A DNA stretch of 64,000 bases, from assembly GCF_001592365.1 (NCBI RefSeq), contig NZ_BCWU01000002.1, forward strand, positions 1 through 64,000, given 5' to 3'. The notes under the pieces are model-generated. The model worked only from the letters and a program-made list of their open reading frames with translations. It did not search any database and had not been told where the DNA came from. Source of the stretch: Gordonia hydrophobica NBRC 16057 (GTDB lineage Bacteria > Actinomycetota > Actinomycetes > Mycobacteriales > Mycobacteriaceae). Position numbers and translations under genes: made by a program. Shown in pieces: positions 55,327-63,955 of the stretch (positions within the stretch are counted from its first letter, which is position 1; the number at the start of each line of letters is the position of its first letter).

Positions 55327-57207
55327 TCAGCTCTCGGGATTCAGCGACACCGCACCGCGGGCGTGCGCTTCGGTCGAATAGATTCCGTTGCGGACATCGG
55401 CGACGACGGCGACGGCATCGCGATCGGCAGGATCGCCGTACCCTGCGGCGCCCGGCATCCGAACGTGGATGAAGTCGCCGCCGCCGAAGGGCACCCGGGC
55501 GTTCTTGCTCGATCGGAACTCCGCACCGGGGACTGCTTCCGACTCCACCGGTGCACCTGTCTCTGCGTCGGCGAACCCGGCGAGAACCTCGGGAGGCGCC
55601 AGATCGGCTCCATCGACCCAGGCGTCCAGCGAGTTCCGGTGCACCCGGATCCAGCCCGTTGCGCCCGACTTTCCGCCCAGCACGCCGATCGTCGGGAATC
55701 GACACTGCTCCAACTGCCACATCCCCTCCGACGGGACCAGACTCACCAGGTGGACGTCGATGCCGGCACCTCCCCGATGCTGTCCGGGACCCGCGGTGTC
55801 TTCCACGAACTCTCGCTTCAGGACGAGGATCGGATAGGACTCCTCGTCGTATTCGATGGACGGTTCAACGTTGTTGGCGCCCTCGACCATGGTGTGCGCA
55901 CAGCCGTCACCGTGGGCACTACCGCCGTAGGGCCCCGACAGGAGTCGCATGGTGATGAAGGTGGCCGGCGTCTCCTGACGCGTGTCCAGACCGGCGAGGC
56001 CGATGACTCCGACGTCGTCGAAGTTCTCGCCGACAGCCAGTTCCGGCCCGGCCTTCGAGAGCGCGATCTTCACCAGGTTCAGGGCCTTGGTGAACAGGAA
56101 CGTGTGACCGGAGTTCGTCGACATCGGCGGAAGCGCATGCAGGCACGACCCGGCCGGGACCACGACGTCGATCGGCCGGAAGCTGCCCGCGTTGGGAAGA
56201 ATCCCCTTGTCCTGCAGCATGTTCGCGACGCCCAGGTGCGCTGCGGAGACCGTGTCCGACCACTGCGAGGCGTACCCGCCCCACTCTTCACGCGAGGATC
56301 CGGAGTAGTCGATCTCCAATCGGTCCTCGCATTTACGGACGGTGCATCGCAGCACCATCGGGTCGCCCGCCATGTTGTTGTCGAGATGGTCCTCGGCCTC
56401 ATAGACGCCGTCGGGGATCTCCCGCAGCGCATGCCGCAAGGCGCGTTCGGAATAGTCCAGGGTGTACTGCACCGCTCCGCGATAGGCGTCGAGGCCGTAC
56501 ATCGCGACGTAGTGCTGCACCATCTCGGCACCCAGTGCCAGTGCCGAACGCACCACCTGGATGTCGTTGACGCTGATCTCCGCGATCCGCGTCTGCTCGC
56601 AGAACAGGTCCAGTGTCTCGCGCTGCAGTTCGCCCTGCCGGTAGATCAGTCGCGGCGACATGCGGATCCCCTCGGAGTACATGTCCTGTTGCAGCCCGGC
56701 GCCCATGCCCGCGGGTACGGGGCCGCCGATGTCCATCCAATGGGTGATGGCTGCGGCGAATCCGATCAGCTCGTCGCCGACGAAGATCGGCATGCAGGAG
56801 CCGATGTCGTTGGCGTGGCTGCCGCCGCGAAAGGCGTCGTTGTAGACGATCATGTCGCCGGGCCGGAAGTTGTCCTGACCGTAGTAGTCGATCGCCATGC
56901 GGGCGTAGTACTGGTTGATGACGAAGTGTGCCGGCGCGGCGGTGCCCATCGCGATCGCATCGTGGTCCACGCCGAGAGCGGGGTCGCTCGGCGAGAGCAG
57001 CCCGATCCCGAAGTCGTTCACCTCGCTGAGAAGCGGACTCAACGCCGCGGTGTTGATCTTGCGTTGCATCTGCAGCGAGATGAAACGAAGTGCGTGCCTG
57101 ATGACCTCGGCGGTCGTGAGATCGACGCCGTACCGGTCCAGGACGTCTGCAGCGGCGAGGGGCGCGGCGTCGTCGCTGCGGCCGTCTACCGTGATCGAGG
57201 TGCTCAT
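55327..57207 (-). CDS. Hydantoinase B / acetone-carboxylase alpha-type subunit
   Basis: This 626-aa protein belongs to the HyuB family (oxoprolinase C-terminal half). Conserved stretches include MIVYNDAFRGGSHANDIG near residue 110, DYSGSSREEWGGYASQWSD near 295, STNSGHTFLFTKALNLV and a PGQHRGGAGIDVHLV end. With HyuA it should form an ATP-dependent hydrolase (hydantoin, oxoproline or lactam) or a carboxylase for a ketone. It overlaps hyuA by 4 bp. Confidence 0.88.
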   Translation of the reverse strand: MSTSITVDGRSDDAAPLAAADVLDRYGVDLTTAEVIRHALRFISLQMQRKINTAALSPLLSEVNDFGIGLLSPSDPALGVDHDAIAMGTAAPAHFVINQYYARMAIDYYGQDNFRPGDMIVYNDAFRGGSHANDIGSCMPIFVGDELIGFAAAITHWMDIGGPVPAGMGAGLQQDMYSEGIRMSPRLIYRQGELQRETLDLFCEQTRIAEISVNDIQVVRSALALGAEMVQHYVAMYGLDAYRGAVQYTLDYSERALRHALREIPDGVYEAEDHLDNNMAGDPMVLRCTVRKCEDRLEIDYSGSSREEWGGYASQWSDTVSAAHLGVANMLQDKGILPNAGSFRPIDVVVPAGSCLHALPPMSTNSGHTFLFTKALNLVKIALSKAGPELAVGENFDDVGVIGLAGLDTRQETPATFITMRLLSGPYGGSAHGDGCAHTMVEGANNVEPSIEYDEESYPILVLKREFVEDTAGPGQHRGGAGIDVHLVSLVPSEGMWQLEQCRFPTIGVLGGKSGATGWIRVHRNSLDAWVDGADLAPPEVLAGFADAETGAPVESEAVPGAEFRSSKNARVPFGGGDFIHVRMPGAAGYGDPADRDAVAVVADVRNGIYSTEAHARGAVSLNPES

Positions 57208-59273
57208 GCTGTCGTCTCCTGTCCTCGTGTCTGTGCTTCATGAGCGTCGCCGAGCTCCACGACGATGTCTCCGACGTCGTTGACCCGTCCCACGTCGCCG
57301 GGGATCAGGACCCCGGTGTAGCTCGATCCCTCGATCACCGCTGGGCCGGGCAGCTCCTGTCCGGCTGCCAGGTCCGCGACCCGATAGATCGGCACGGCGG
57401 GATGCCGTCGGCCGCCGATGACCATTGGTCGACGCCCGCGGGGGACGCCCGGAGTCGACGTCCGAAGCGGTGCCGGACGCACGGTGCGGTCGTGCTGTGC
57501 GACGACGCGCACGCGCGCGTTGGCAAGGTAGATCGGTGCGGGGAGGCTGTAGCCGAACTGTCGCTCGTGCGACTTCGCGAACTCGTCCTGCAGATGCGCC
57601 ATCGGGTCGTCGTGCGACGGATCCACCACGGTGGCCAACTCCCACCGCTGCCCGTGATACATCGCGTCCACGTAGAACTCGACGTGCGCCCGGTCCGGGC
57701 CGCCGGCTGCGTCGAGAAGATCAGCGGCCCGTCCGGTCATGTCCGCGAAGACCCCGGCCAGCAACGCACTGTCGGCGGCAGCCATGACCGGGATGATCTG
57801 TTCGTCGAACTCCGCCCCTTCCAGCAGCCCATACGCGGAAAAGACGCCGGCCAGCGCCGGGATGACGACGCGCTGCATCTGCAGGACCCGAGCCACCTGC
57901 GTCGCAGCAAGCGGCCCCGCCGCGCCGTAGGCGACGAGCGAGAAGTCGCGCGAGTCGATTCCGCGGTACACCGTCAGATGCCGGATGGCTTCGGCCATGT
58001 TGTTGACACCGACACCGACGACCATGGATGCGACGTCCTGCGGACTCGTGTCGAGTTGCTCCGCGAGCTGCGTGTAGGCCTGTTCCGCGGCCGCGCTGTC
58101 CGGCACGATCTCACCGCCGAGCGGAGTGTCCGGGTCGAGCCAGCCGAGCAGAAGCAGTGCATCGGTGACAGTCGGCTGCGTTCCGCCGCGCCCGTAGCAG
58201 GCCGGACCGGGATCGCTGCCCGCACTCTGCGGCCCTACTTCCAGACCGCCCGCTGGATCCAGGGTGACGATGCTGCCGCCGCCCGCACCGATGCTGTGGA
58301 TCTCCAAGACCGGCATGCTGACCAGGATGTCGTGCTCGATCTCCAGCTCACGCTGAGTCGACGCCCGACCACCGGTCACTACCGCGACATCGGTGCTCGT
58401 CCCGCCCATGTCGAAGCCGACCAGGTTCGGCAGATCCAGCGCACGCGAGTAGCTCTGGACACCCATCACCCCTCCGACCGGACCGCTGTTGAGGGTCGTC
58501 ACTGGCTTCGCTTTGACGACCGCGGGTGCGCTCAGGCCGCCGTCGTTCGTCATGAACATCAGAGGCGCCCGGTATCCACCCTCTTCCAGACGGTCTGTCA
58601 GGACATCTGCGTAGGACTCCATCATCGGTCGCGAGTAGGCATTGAGCACCGCGGTGGAGAGCCGATTGTACTCCTTCGGGTACGGTGCCACCTCGTGTGA
58701 GGCACTGACGCTGACGTCCGGGTACGCTTCCCGGATCAGTTCGACGGCACGTTGTTCGTGCGCCGGAAACTTGTATGAATGCAGGAAGCAGACGGCGATG
58801 CTGCGGCATCCGTCGCGGTACAGTTCGTCGACTTCCCTGAGCAGCGCATCCTCGTCGAGGGGGACCAGGGCCTCGCCCGACACCGTGTGCCGCTCCCGGA
58901 CGCCGCGACGGTGCACCCGTTCGACGATCGGCCGGATCTCGTGCGGGCGCCGCCACCGCGGATCTGCCACGGCGTCCGCCGTTCGCGCCGCACGTCCCAT
59001 GTCGAGCATGTCCCGGAAGCCGTCGGTCGTGATCAGGCCGGTCGGCGCACCGCGGCGGGTCAGGATCGCATTGAGTGCGACAGTGGTCCCGTGCACGATG
59101 CCGTCGATCGCGGCGTCGTCGTCCAGTTCCGCTTTCCCGAGCGCCTTCAGCAAGCCGTCGGCCAGCTGGTCGTGGGTGGTCAATGACTTCTCGGCGATCA
59201 CCGCCGTCTCGCCATCCGCGACGACGAGGTCGGTGAATGTGCCTCCCGTATCAACTCCGATTCGCAGTGACAC
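57204..59273 (-). CDS. Hydantoinase A / acetone-carboxylase beta-type subunit
   Basis: This 689-aa protein is the ATP-binding HyuA partner. The sugar-kinase-like phosphate motifs are RIGVDTGGTFTDLVVADG at the N-terminus and GFDMGGTSTDVAVVTGG near residue 290. IHSIGAGGGSIVTLD and DPGPACYGRGGTQPTVTDA, both hallmarks of the family, follow. GTG 59,273 has AGGAGAGGAGACCCG upstream; the longer frame beyond it is not coding. First gene of the operon. Confidence 0.9.
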   Translation of the reverse strand: MSLRIGVDTGGTFTDLVVADGETAVIAEKSLTTHDQLADGLLKALGKAELDDDAAIDGIVHGTTVALNAILTRRGAPTGLITTDGFRDMLDMGRAARTADAVADPRWRRPHEIRPIVERVHRRGVRERHTVSGEALVPLDEDALLREVDELYRDGCRSIAVCFLHSYKFPAHEQRAVELIREAYPDVSVSASHEVAPYPKEYNRLSTAVLNAYSRPMMESYADVLTDRLEEGGYRAPLMFMTNDGGLSAPAVVKAKPVTTLNSGPVGGVMGVQSYSRALDLPNLVGFDMGGTSTDVAVVTGGRASTQRELEIEHDILVSMPVLEIHSIGAGGGSIVTLDPAGGLEVGPQSAGSDPGPACYGRGGTQPTVTDALLLLGWLDPDTPLGGEIVPDSAAAEQAYTQLAEQLDTSPQDVASMVVGVGVNNMAEAIRHLTVYRGIDSRDFSLVAYGAAGPLAATQVARVLQMQRVVIPALAGVFSAYGLLEGAEFDEQIIPVMAAADSALLAGVFADMTGRAADLLDAAGGPDRAHVEFYVDAMYHGQRWELATVVDPSHDDPMAHLQDEFAKSHERQFGYSLPAPIYLANARVRVVAQHDRTVRPAPLRTSTPGVPRGRRPMVIGGRRHPAVPIYRVADLAAGQELPGPAVIEGSSYTGVLIPGDVGRVNDVGDIVVELGDAHEAQTRGQETTA

Positions 59274-59323
59274 CGGGTCTCCTCTCCTGTTCGGCTGCGC
59301 GCATCGGTCGCGCCGACTCGAAT

Positions 59324-59333
59324 TTCTTAACCA
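59324..59333. promoter_or_regulatory. Motif shared with TetR promoter
   Basis: TTTCTTAACC lies 51 bp upstream of hyuA, within the AT-richest part of the leader (59,322-59,352). It matches the motif before the TetR gene at 9 of 10 positions. It is a weak candidate operator. Confidence 0.3.
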
Positions 59334-59449
59334 ACTATGCAGTAAAGTAACAGAGGTCACAGAGTCGGTCAACCAGATGACGGCAAGGCGATCGTCCGCG
59401 AGCACGACACCGTCATTCACGAACCGGACCCACGACGGAGACGAAATCT

Positions 59450-59666
59450 GCATCCCTGCTGATCGTCGACGACACCGGCCCGGCGCAGGACCGCGCACAG
59501 GCCGCGTTAACTGCGATCCTCGACGCCGCCAACGAACTAGGCGGAACAGTGACCGGCGAGCACGACAACCTGGGCGGAGAACTCCCTCGAGGCTCGCGCG
59601 ATGCACTGCGCGGTGAAGTCCGCGCTGGACACGCAGGGGAACCAGAATCCAGCGAAGGCGTTCTAG
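59450..59666 (+). pseudogene. Remnant of FAD-linked oxidase (GlcD-type) C-terminus
   Basis: One frame reads SLLIVDDTGPAQDRAQAA, then ILDAANELGGTVTGEH, which is the C-terminal region of FAD-linked oxidases. After GEH the match continues in another frame as AMHCAVKSALDTQGNQNPAKAF and a stop at 59,664-59,666, corresponding to the usual ALDPQGILNPGK end. The gene therefore has a frameshift and lacks its first roughly 350 residues. Confidence 0.7.
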
Positions 59667-59676
59667 GCCCGATCTC

Positions 59677-59907
59677 TCACAGCTTCTCGATCCGGCCCGC
59701 CACCATCTCAACCCACTGACGCACGAGTTGCTCATCGGTGGTCCGACTGGACTCCGCGCCGACAAACCTGCCCATCAGGCGACAAGCAGAGAGTACGGCC
59801 AGCGCCACCGTCGCGATCGCCTCGGCCACCGAGCGCTCGACGTCCGGCGCCCGATGCACGATCCATTCGGCCATCCCCTGATACGACTCGAAAACGAGCG
59901 CGACCAA
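59677..59907 (-). pseudogene. C-terminal fragment of a TetR-family regulator
   Basis: A 76-aa frame reads LVFESYQGMAEWIVHRAPDV, then AIATVALAVLSACRLMGRFV and RQWVEMVAGRIEKL, the last two helices of a TetR ligand-binding domain. There is no DNA-binding domain upstream; sequence beyond 59,907 belongs to an opposite-strand remnant. It was probably truncated by rearrangement. Confidence 0.6.
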
Positions 59908-59910
59908 CGC

Positions 59911-60220
59911 GTCTGCAAGTCACCGAACAACCACACCGCTACGTCCCGACGGACACCACTACTGCGGTCCTCCGGTCGATGTTCGACGACACCGACGACT
60001 CGTCGTCGGTCGCGAACTCGCCGTTCCCGGCGAATTCATCATGCTCGCCCGGATCAACCTCAGCGTGGACGCGGTCTTCGTCGGTCTCGACGCCTCCATC
60101 GACTCCTTCAACATCGCGAGCACGCTCGACATAGTGGGCGGGCCGCGCACCGAGGCGACCCGCGAACACCGTCGTTGGGCGCTCGCCCGGGGCCTGCCGT
60201 TCGGATTCGATCCACGGTGA
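59911..60220 (+). pseudogene. Possible ABC1/AarF-like kinase C-terminal remnant
   Basis: The frame ending at the TGA 60,218-60,220 reads RELAVPGEFIMLARINLSVD, then AVFVGLDASIDSFNIASTLD and HRRWALARGLPFGFDPR. This resembles the C-terminus of ABC1/AarF-family kinases. Upstream, natural-looking sequence (RYVPTDTTTAVLRSMFDDTD) lies in a different frame, so a frameshift near 59,990 is likely. No start or kinase core is present. Family assignment is from memory. Confidence 0.45.
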
Positions 60221-60243
60221 GTGGCGCACGTCCGCCGAACGAC

Positions 60244-60279
60244 GACGGTCCCGCTCCCGAAGAGAAGGGAGCGGGACCG
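60244..60279 (-). terminator. clpB terminator
   Basis: ACGGTCCCGCTCCC pairs perfectly over 14 bp with GGGAGCGGGACCGT around an 8-nt loop. It lies 16 bp beyond the clpB stop. Confidence 0.8.
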
Positions 60280-60295
60280 TACGTGTTCCGCGGGG

Positions 60296-62851
60296 TCAGC
60301 CGATCGTGAGCGTCTCCCCGTCGGCGCCGACGTTCACCGGGACGGTGTCCCCGTCGCGCACGTCACCGGCCAGCAGCGCCTTGGCGAGCTGGTCGCCGAT
60401 GGCCTGCTGCACCAGGCGGCGCAGCGGACGCGCACCGTAGAGCGGATCGAACCCGCGCTCGGCGAGCCATTCCTTCGCCTTCGGCGTGACCGCCAACTCC
60501 AGGCGACGCTGCCGCAGGCGCTTGGCCAGGCCGTCGAGCTGGATGTCTACGATCCGGACCAGCTGCTCGGGCGAGAGCGCGTCGAAGATGACCACATCGT
60601 CGAGCCGGTTGATGAACTCCGGCTTGAACGCCGCGCGGACGGCCGCCATCACCACGTCCTTGTCACCGCCGGCGCCCAAGTTGGACGTCAGGATGAGGAT
60701 GGTGTTGCGGAAGTCCACCGTGCGCCCCTGACCGTCGGTCAATCGACCTTCGTCGAGGACCTGCAGCAGCACGTCGAAGACGTCCGGGTGGGCCTTCTCG
60801 ACCTCGTCGAACAGGACCACCGAGTACGGGCGACGACGCACGGCCTCGGTCAGCTGACCGCCGGCCTCGTAGCCGACGTAGCCGGGAGGCGCGCCGACGA
60901 GCCGTGCGACGCTGTGCTTCTCGCCGTACTCGCTCATGTCGATGCGAACGATCGCCCGCTCGTCGTCGAACATGAACTCGGCGAGGGCCTTCGCGAGCTC
61001 GGTCTTACCGGTACCGGTCGGGCCGAGGAACAGGAACGATCCCAGCGGCCGGTTCGGGTCCGCTACGCCCGCACGGGCACGACGGACCGCGTCCGACACC
61101 GCCTTCACCGCGTCGAGCTGCCCGATGACCCGCTTGCCCAGTTCGTCCTCCATGCGCAGGAGCTTGGCGGTCTCGCCCTCGAGCATCTTGCCCGCGGGCA
61201 CGCCCGTCCACGCCGAGACCACCTCGGCCACCTGGTCGGGACCGACCTCTTCCTGCAGCATCACGTCGCCGGTCTCGGGGTCGCCGCCGCTGGACTCGAT
61301 CGCGGCGTCGAGCTGCTTCTCCAACCCCGGGATCTTGCCGTAGCGCAGCTCGGCCGCCTTGCCGAGATCACCGTCGCGCTCGGCGCGATCGGCCTCGCCG
61401 CGGAGACGTTCCAACTCCTCCTTCACGTCACGGACCGCATCGATGGCGGTCTTCTCCGACTGCCAGCGCGCCGACAGCTCGTTGAGCTTCTCGCGATGGT
61501 CCGCGAGTTCGCGACGCAGCGCTTCGAGGCGTTCCTTCGACGCAGCGTCGGTCTCCTTCTCCAGGGCCACCTCTTCCACCTCGAGACGTCGGACGACGCG
61601 CTCCACCTCGTCGATCTCGACCGGACGCGAGTCGATCTCCATCCGCAGCCGCGACGCGGCCTCGTCGACCAGGTCGATGGCCTTGTCGGGCAGGAATCGG
61701 GATGTGATGTACCGGTCCGACAGGGTCGCGGCCGAGACCAGCGCCGAGTCGGTGATGCGCACGCCGTGGTGCACCTCGTAGCGTTCCTTCAGGCCGCGCA
61801 GGATGCCGATGGTGTCCTCCACCGACGGCTCACCGACGTAGACCTGCTGGAAGCGACGTTCCAGCGCCGCGTCCTTCTCGATGTACTTGCGGTACTCCTC
61901 GAGGGTCGTCGCACCCACCAGTCGCAGCTCACCACGCGCGAGCAGCGGCTTGATCATGTTGCCCGCGTCCATCGCGGACTCGCCCGTCGCACCGGCGCCG
62001 ACGATGGTGTGCAACTCGTCGATGAAGGTGATGATCTGCCCGTCGGCGGCCTTGATCTCGTCGAGCATGGCCTTCAGTCGCTCCTCGAACTCACCGCGGT
62101 ACTTGGCGCCCGCGACCATCGAGCCGAGGTCCAGAGAGATCACGGTCTTGCCACGCAGCGACTCCGGCACATCGCCGGCGACGACCCGCTGGGCCAGACC
62201 TTCCACGATCGCCGTCTTGCCGACGCCGGGCTCACCGATCAGCACCGGGTTGTTCTTGGTACGACGCGACAGCACCTGCACCACGCGGCGGATCTCCGAA
62301 TCGCGGCCGATCACCGGATCGAGCTCGCCCTCGCGCGCCCGCTTGGTCAGGTCGGTGGAGTACTTCTCCAACGACTGGTAGGTGGATTCGGGGTCTTCGC
62401 TGGTCACCCGGGCGGTACCGCGCACGGCGACGAACGCGTCGCGCAGCGCCTCCGGCGTCGCACCGGCCCCGCTGAGCAGCTTTGCCGCCTCCGACTCCCC
62501 CGTCGCCAATCCCACCATGAGGTGCTCGGTGGAGACGTACTCGTCGGTGAGCTCGGTCGCGAGCTTCTGGGCCGCGGTCACGGCCGCGATGGACTCGCGA
62601 CTCAACTGCGGCTGAGCGCTCGCGCTCGACACCGTCGGAGCCCGATCGACCAGGTTGCGAGCCTCGTTGCGAATCCGCACGGGGTCGACGCCGACAGCCT
62701 TGAGCAGCGGCGCGGCGATGCCGTCGGTCTGCTCGAGGAGCGCGACGAGGATGTGAGCCGGCCGCACATCGGAGTTGCCGGCGGCTGCTGCGTCTTGGAC
62801 GGCCGCCTGCAGCGCAGCCTGAGTCTTGGTGGTGGGGGTGAAACTGTCCAC
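60296..62851 (-). CDS. clpB: ClpB disaggregase
   Basis: This 851-aa Hsp100 chaperone rescues aggregated proteins with DnaK. It has an N-domain (1-145), NBD1 with Walker [10 protein letters not shown] (near 205) and Walker B FIDELH, and a coiled-coil middle domain (about 400-520, [19 protein letters not shown]). NBD2 has Walker [10 protein letters not shown] (near 605) and [13 protein letters not shown]. All are intact. The GTG at 62,851 has AGGAAGG upstream. Two HAIR-like boxes precede it. It corresponds to Rv0384c. Confidence 0.96.
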   Translation of the reverse strand: MDSFTPTTKTQAALQAAVQDAAAAGNSDVRPAHILVALLEQTDGIAAPLLKAVGVDPVRIRNEARNLVDRAPTVSSASAQPQLSRESIAAVTAAQKLATELTDEYVSTEHLMVGLATGESEAAKLLSGAGATPEALRDAFVAVRGTARVTSEDPESTYQSLEKYSTDLTKRAREGELDPVIGRDSEIRRVVQVLSRRTKNNPVLIGEPGVGKTAIVEGLAQRVVAGDVPESLRGKTVISLDLGSMVAGAKYRGEFEERLKAMLDEIKAADGQIITFIDELHTIVGAGATGESAMDAGNMIKPLLARGELRLVGATTLEEYRKYIEKDAALERRFQQVYVGEPSVEDTIGILRGLKERYEVHHGVRITDSALVSAATLSDRYITSRFLPDKAIDLVDEAASRLRMEIDSRPVEIDEVERVVRRLEVEEVALEKETDAASKERLEALRRELADHREKLNELSARWQSEKTAIDAVRDVKEELERLRGEADRAERDGDLGKAAELRYGKIPGLEKQLDAAIESSGGDPETGDVMLQEEVGPDQVAEVVSAWTGVPAGKMLEGETAKLLRMEDELGKRVIGQLDAVKAVSDAVRRARAGVADPNRPLGSFLFLGPTGTGKTELAKALAEFMFDDERAIVRIDMSEYGEKHSVARLVGAPPGYVGYEAGGQLTEAVRRRPYSVVLFDEVEKAHPDVFDVLLQVLDEGRLTDGQGRTVDFRNTILILTSNLGAGGDKDVVMAAVRAAFKPEFINRLDDVVIFDALSPEQLVRIVDIQLDGLAKRLRQRRLELAVTPKAKEWLAERGFDPLYGARPLRRLVQQAIGDQLAKALLAGDVRDGDTVPVNVGADGETLTIG

Positions 62852-62896
62852 TGGCGTTCGCCTTCCTGTTGGTCTGTCACGTTCGGTCCATCCAAA

Positions 62897-62917
62897 CTTA
62901 AGTCTACGAGGCTCATG
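62897..62917. promoter_or_regulatory. HAIR-like box 1 (HspR site)
   Basis: CTTAAGT-N7-GCTCATG agrees with the HspR consensus CTTGAGT-N7-ACTCAAG at 11 of 14 fixed positions and has the exact spacing. It lies 46 bp upstream of clpB. Confidence 0.6.
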
Positions 62918-62948
62918 TTTGCCTCACGGCATGTTCAACCGATACAGG

Positions 62949-62969
62949 GTTGAGCGTATTCCGCTTAAG
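62949..62969. promoter_or_regulatory. HAIR-like box 2 (HspR site)
   Basis: GTTGAGC-N7-GCTTAAG agrees with CTTGAGT-N7-ACTCAAG at 10 of 14 positions; its two arms are nearly complementary to each other. It is centred 52 bp from box 1. Heat-inducible repression by HspR is inferred from family knowledge. Confidence 0.55.
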
Positions 62970-63141
62970 TTTGATAATGGAGTGACGTGCAGCACACAGG
63001 CAGTAGCTGGCGCAGGGGACGACAAGGCCAGACGAGGGAGGGGCGCTACTGCAGCGCAGCTGGACCCGACCCCAGTCTCGGCAATTACTTTCGGTGCGCC
63101 TCTACCTGCAGGTGGCCCCGCTTGCCATGGTGGAACTACAA
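62970..63141. other. Non-coding stretch, nothing recognised
   Basis: No frame here has plausible coding composition with a ribosome site. I see no hairpin terminator, RNA gene or repeat. It separates the clpB promoter from the toxin-antitoxin-like remnant. Confidence 0.5.
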
Positions 63142-63341
63142 CTAGGTGACCTGCGGGGTGAATCCGGCGCCTAGTCGTTGGGCGAGGTCACCGAGCTCGA
63201 GGTGGGTCGAGCTGGCCTCGATGATGAGGTCGTAGGCTGCGTGCCGCTTTACATGAGCCCGGCGTCGCGGACTTCAGGATCGTTGCCGTAGATCGCGCGG
63301 TAGACGAGGAAGATGTCGGCGATCTGGGGCGTCCAGGTCAC
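63142..63341 (-). pseudogene. Frameshifted partner gene of antitoxin
   Basis: A GTG at 63,341 overlaps the antitoxin stop (GTGA) and opens a frame reading MTWTPQIADIFLVYRAIYGN, then DPEVRDAGLM and a stop at 63,249. A second frame, starting at the same point, continues as HVKRHAAYDLIIEASSTHLE and LGDLAQRLGAGFTPQVT with a stop at 63,142. One missing base would join them into a protein of about 67 aa. It is not MazF, RelE or PIN-like to my eye; family unknown. Confidence 0.55.
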
Positions 63342-63544
63342 TGCACGTTGCCCAATCGGTCCAGTAGTGCCTTGTCATCGCTGACGATGTCGTTGATGGC
63401 GTCGTCCATGGAGTGCAGAGCCTGCTCACGCAGACCGCGCTGGACTTGTTTGGTGACGAAGTTGCTGACCTGCCCCTTGGGGATCGTCGCACCCAACTCG
63501 TCGGCGACGTCGTCGGGCAGGGTGATGAGGATTCGAGCAGTCAC
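63338..63544 (-). CDS. Antitoxin-like small DNA-binding protein
   Basis: This 68-aa protein starts VTARILITLPDDVADELG, a ribbon-helix-helix-like opening, followed by PKGQVSNFVTKQVQRGLREQ and an acidic helical tail of the kind that covers a toxin. GTG 63,544 has GGAGG 5 bp upstream. It is followed by an overlapping partner frame that is broken, so the antitoxin may now be an orphan. Confidence 0.65.
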   Translation of the reverse strand: MTARILITLPDDVADELGATIPKGQVSNFVTKQVQRGLREQALHSMDDAINDIVSDDKALLDRLGNVQ

Positions 63545-63565
63545 GATGGCCTCCAACAATCAGAC

Positions 63566-63589
63566 GGCTATATATACCGAATATATGCC
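63566..63589. promoter_or_regulatory. AT-rich imperfect palindrome before antitoxin
   Basis: GGCTATATATACC and GAATATATGCC form an imperfect inverted repeat 22 bp upstream of the antitoxin GTG. It is strikingly AT-rich for this genome and suits a -10 region with an autoregulatory operator. Confidence 0.45.
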
Positions 63590-63802
63590 CACGGGTGGAG
63601 TCCCTGGCCCCGCCAAGGCAAGCTGAACACTGCGCTGCTGTGTGCGTTCAACGCCATCGTCGAATCCGAGATCCAGGAGACAGACACGACTGGTCGACAG
63701 CGCCGACGGCCGCGAAGGGTGCACGACCCTTCAGCGAACGCCGCCGCCCCACCTTCACCGGCGACAGGCATCGGGAGTCCCAGCGGGGGCCGGTCGCCCA
63801 GC
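63590..63802. other. Stretch without assignable gene
   Basis: Plus-strand frames here begin LNTALLCAFNAIVESEIQET but quickly turn into Arg/Pro-rich text, and no start has a ribosome site. It may hold a short gene remnant. Nothing further can be supported. Confidence 0.4.
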
Positions 63803-63955
63803 TCACGCCTCGTCGGCGTACAGCAGAATCTCTTCGCGGGTGTAATCACGGTCCGGGTGCTTGTCGGCCAGATGCTGCTTGACCGCCGCAACCAATTCGT
63901 CTTCATCGGCTCCTGCCATGTCATCGCCGCAAGGGCACATGAACTCGGTCTTCAT
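63803..63955 (-). CDS. DUF1059-like small protein
   Basis: This 50-aa protein starts MKTEFMCPCGDDMAGADEDE and continues LVAAVKQHLADKHPDRDYTR. The CPCG pair followed by a His-x3-His helix (QHLADKHP) is typical of DUF1059 proteins, small putative metal-binding proteins of unknown role. GGAGGTTGTCCG gives a good ribosome site. It has no coupled neighbour inside the window. Confidence 0.78.
   Translation of the reverse strand: MKTEFMCPCGDDMAGADEDELVAAVKQHLADKHPDRDYTREEILLYADEA

Noticed and set aside
59728..60309. 193-aa plus-strand frame crossing the remnants and clpB terminator
   Set aside because: It is Arg/Pro/His-rich, passes through the clpB terminator hairpin and conflicts with the better-supported fragment frames.
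60221..62953. 910-aa open frame on the plus strand opposite clpB
   Set aside because: It is exactly antisense to clpB, is Arg/Leu/His-rich, has no ribosome site and crosses the clpB terminator.
63568..63924. 118-aa minus-strand frame at the right end
   Set aside because: It overlaps the well-supported DUF1059 gene in another frame and lacks a ribosome site and plausible composition.
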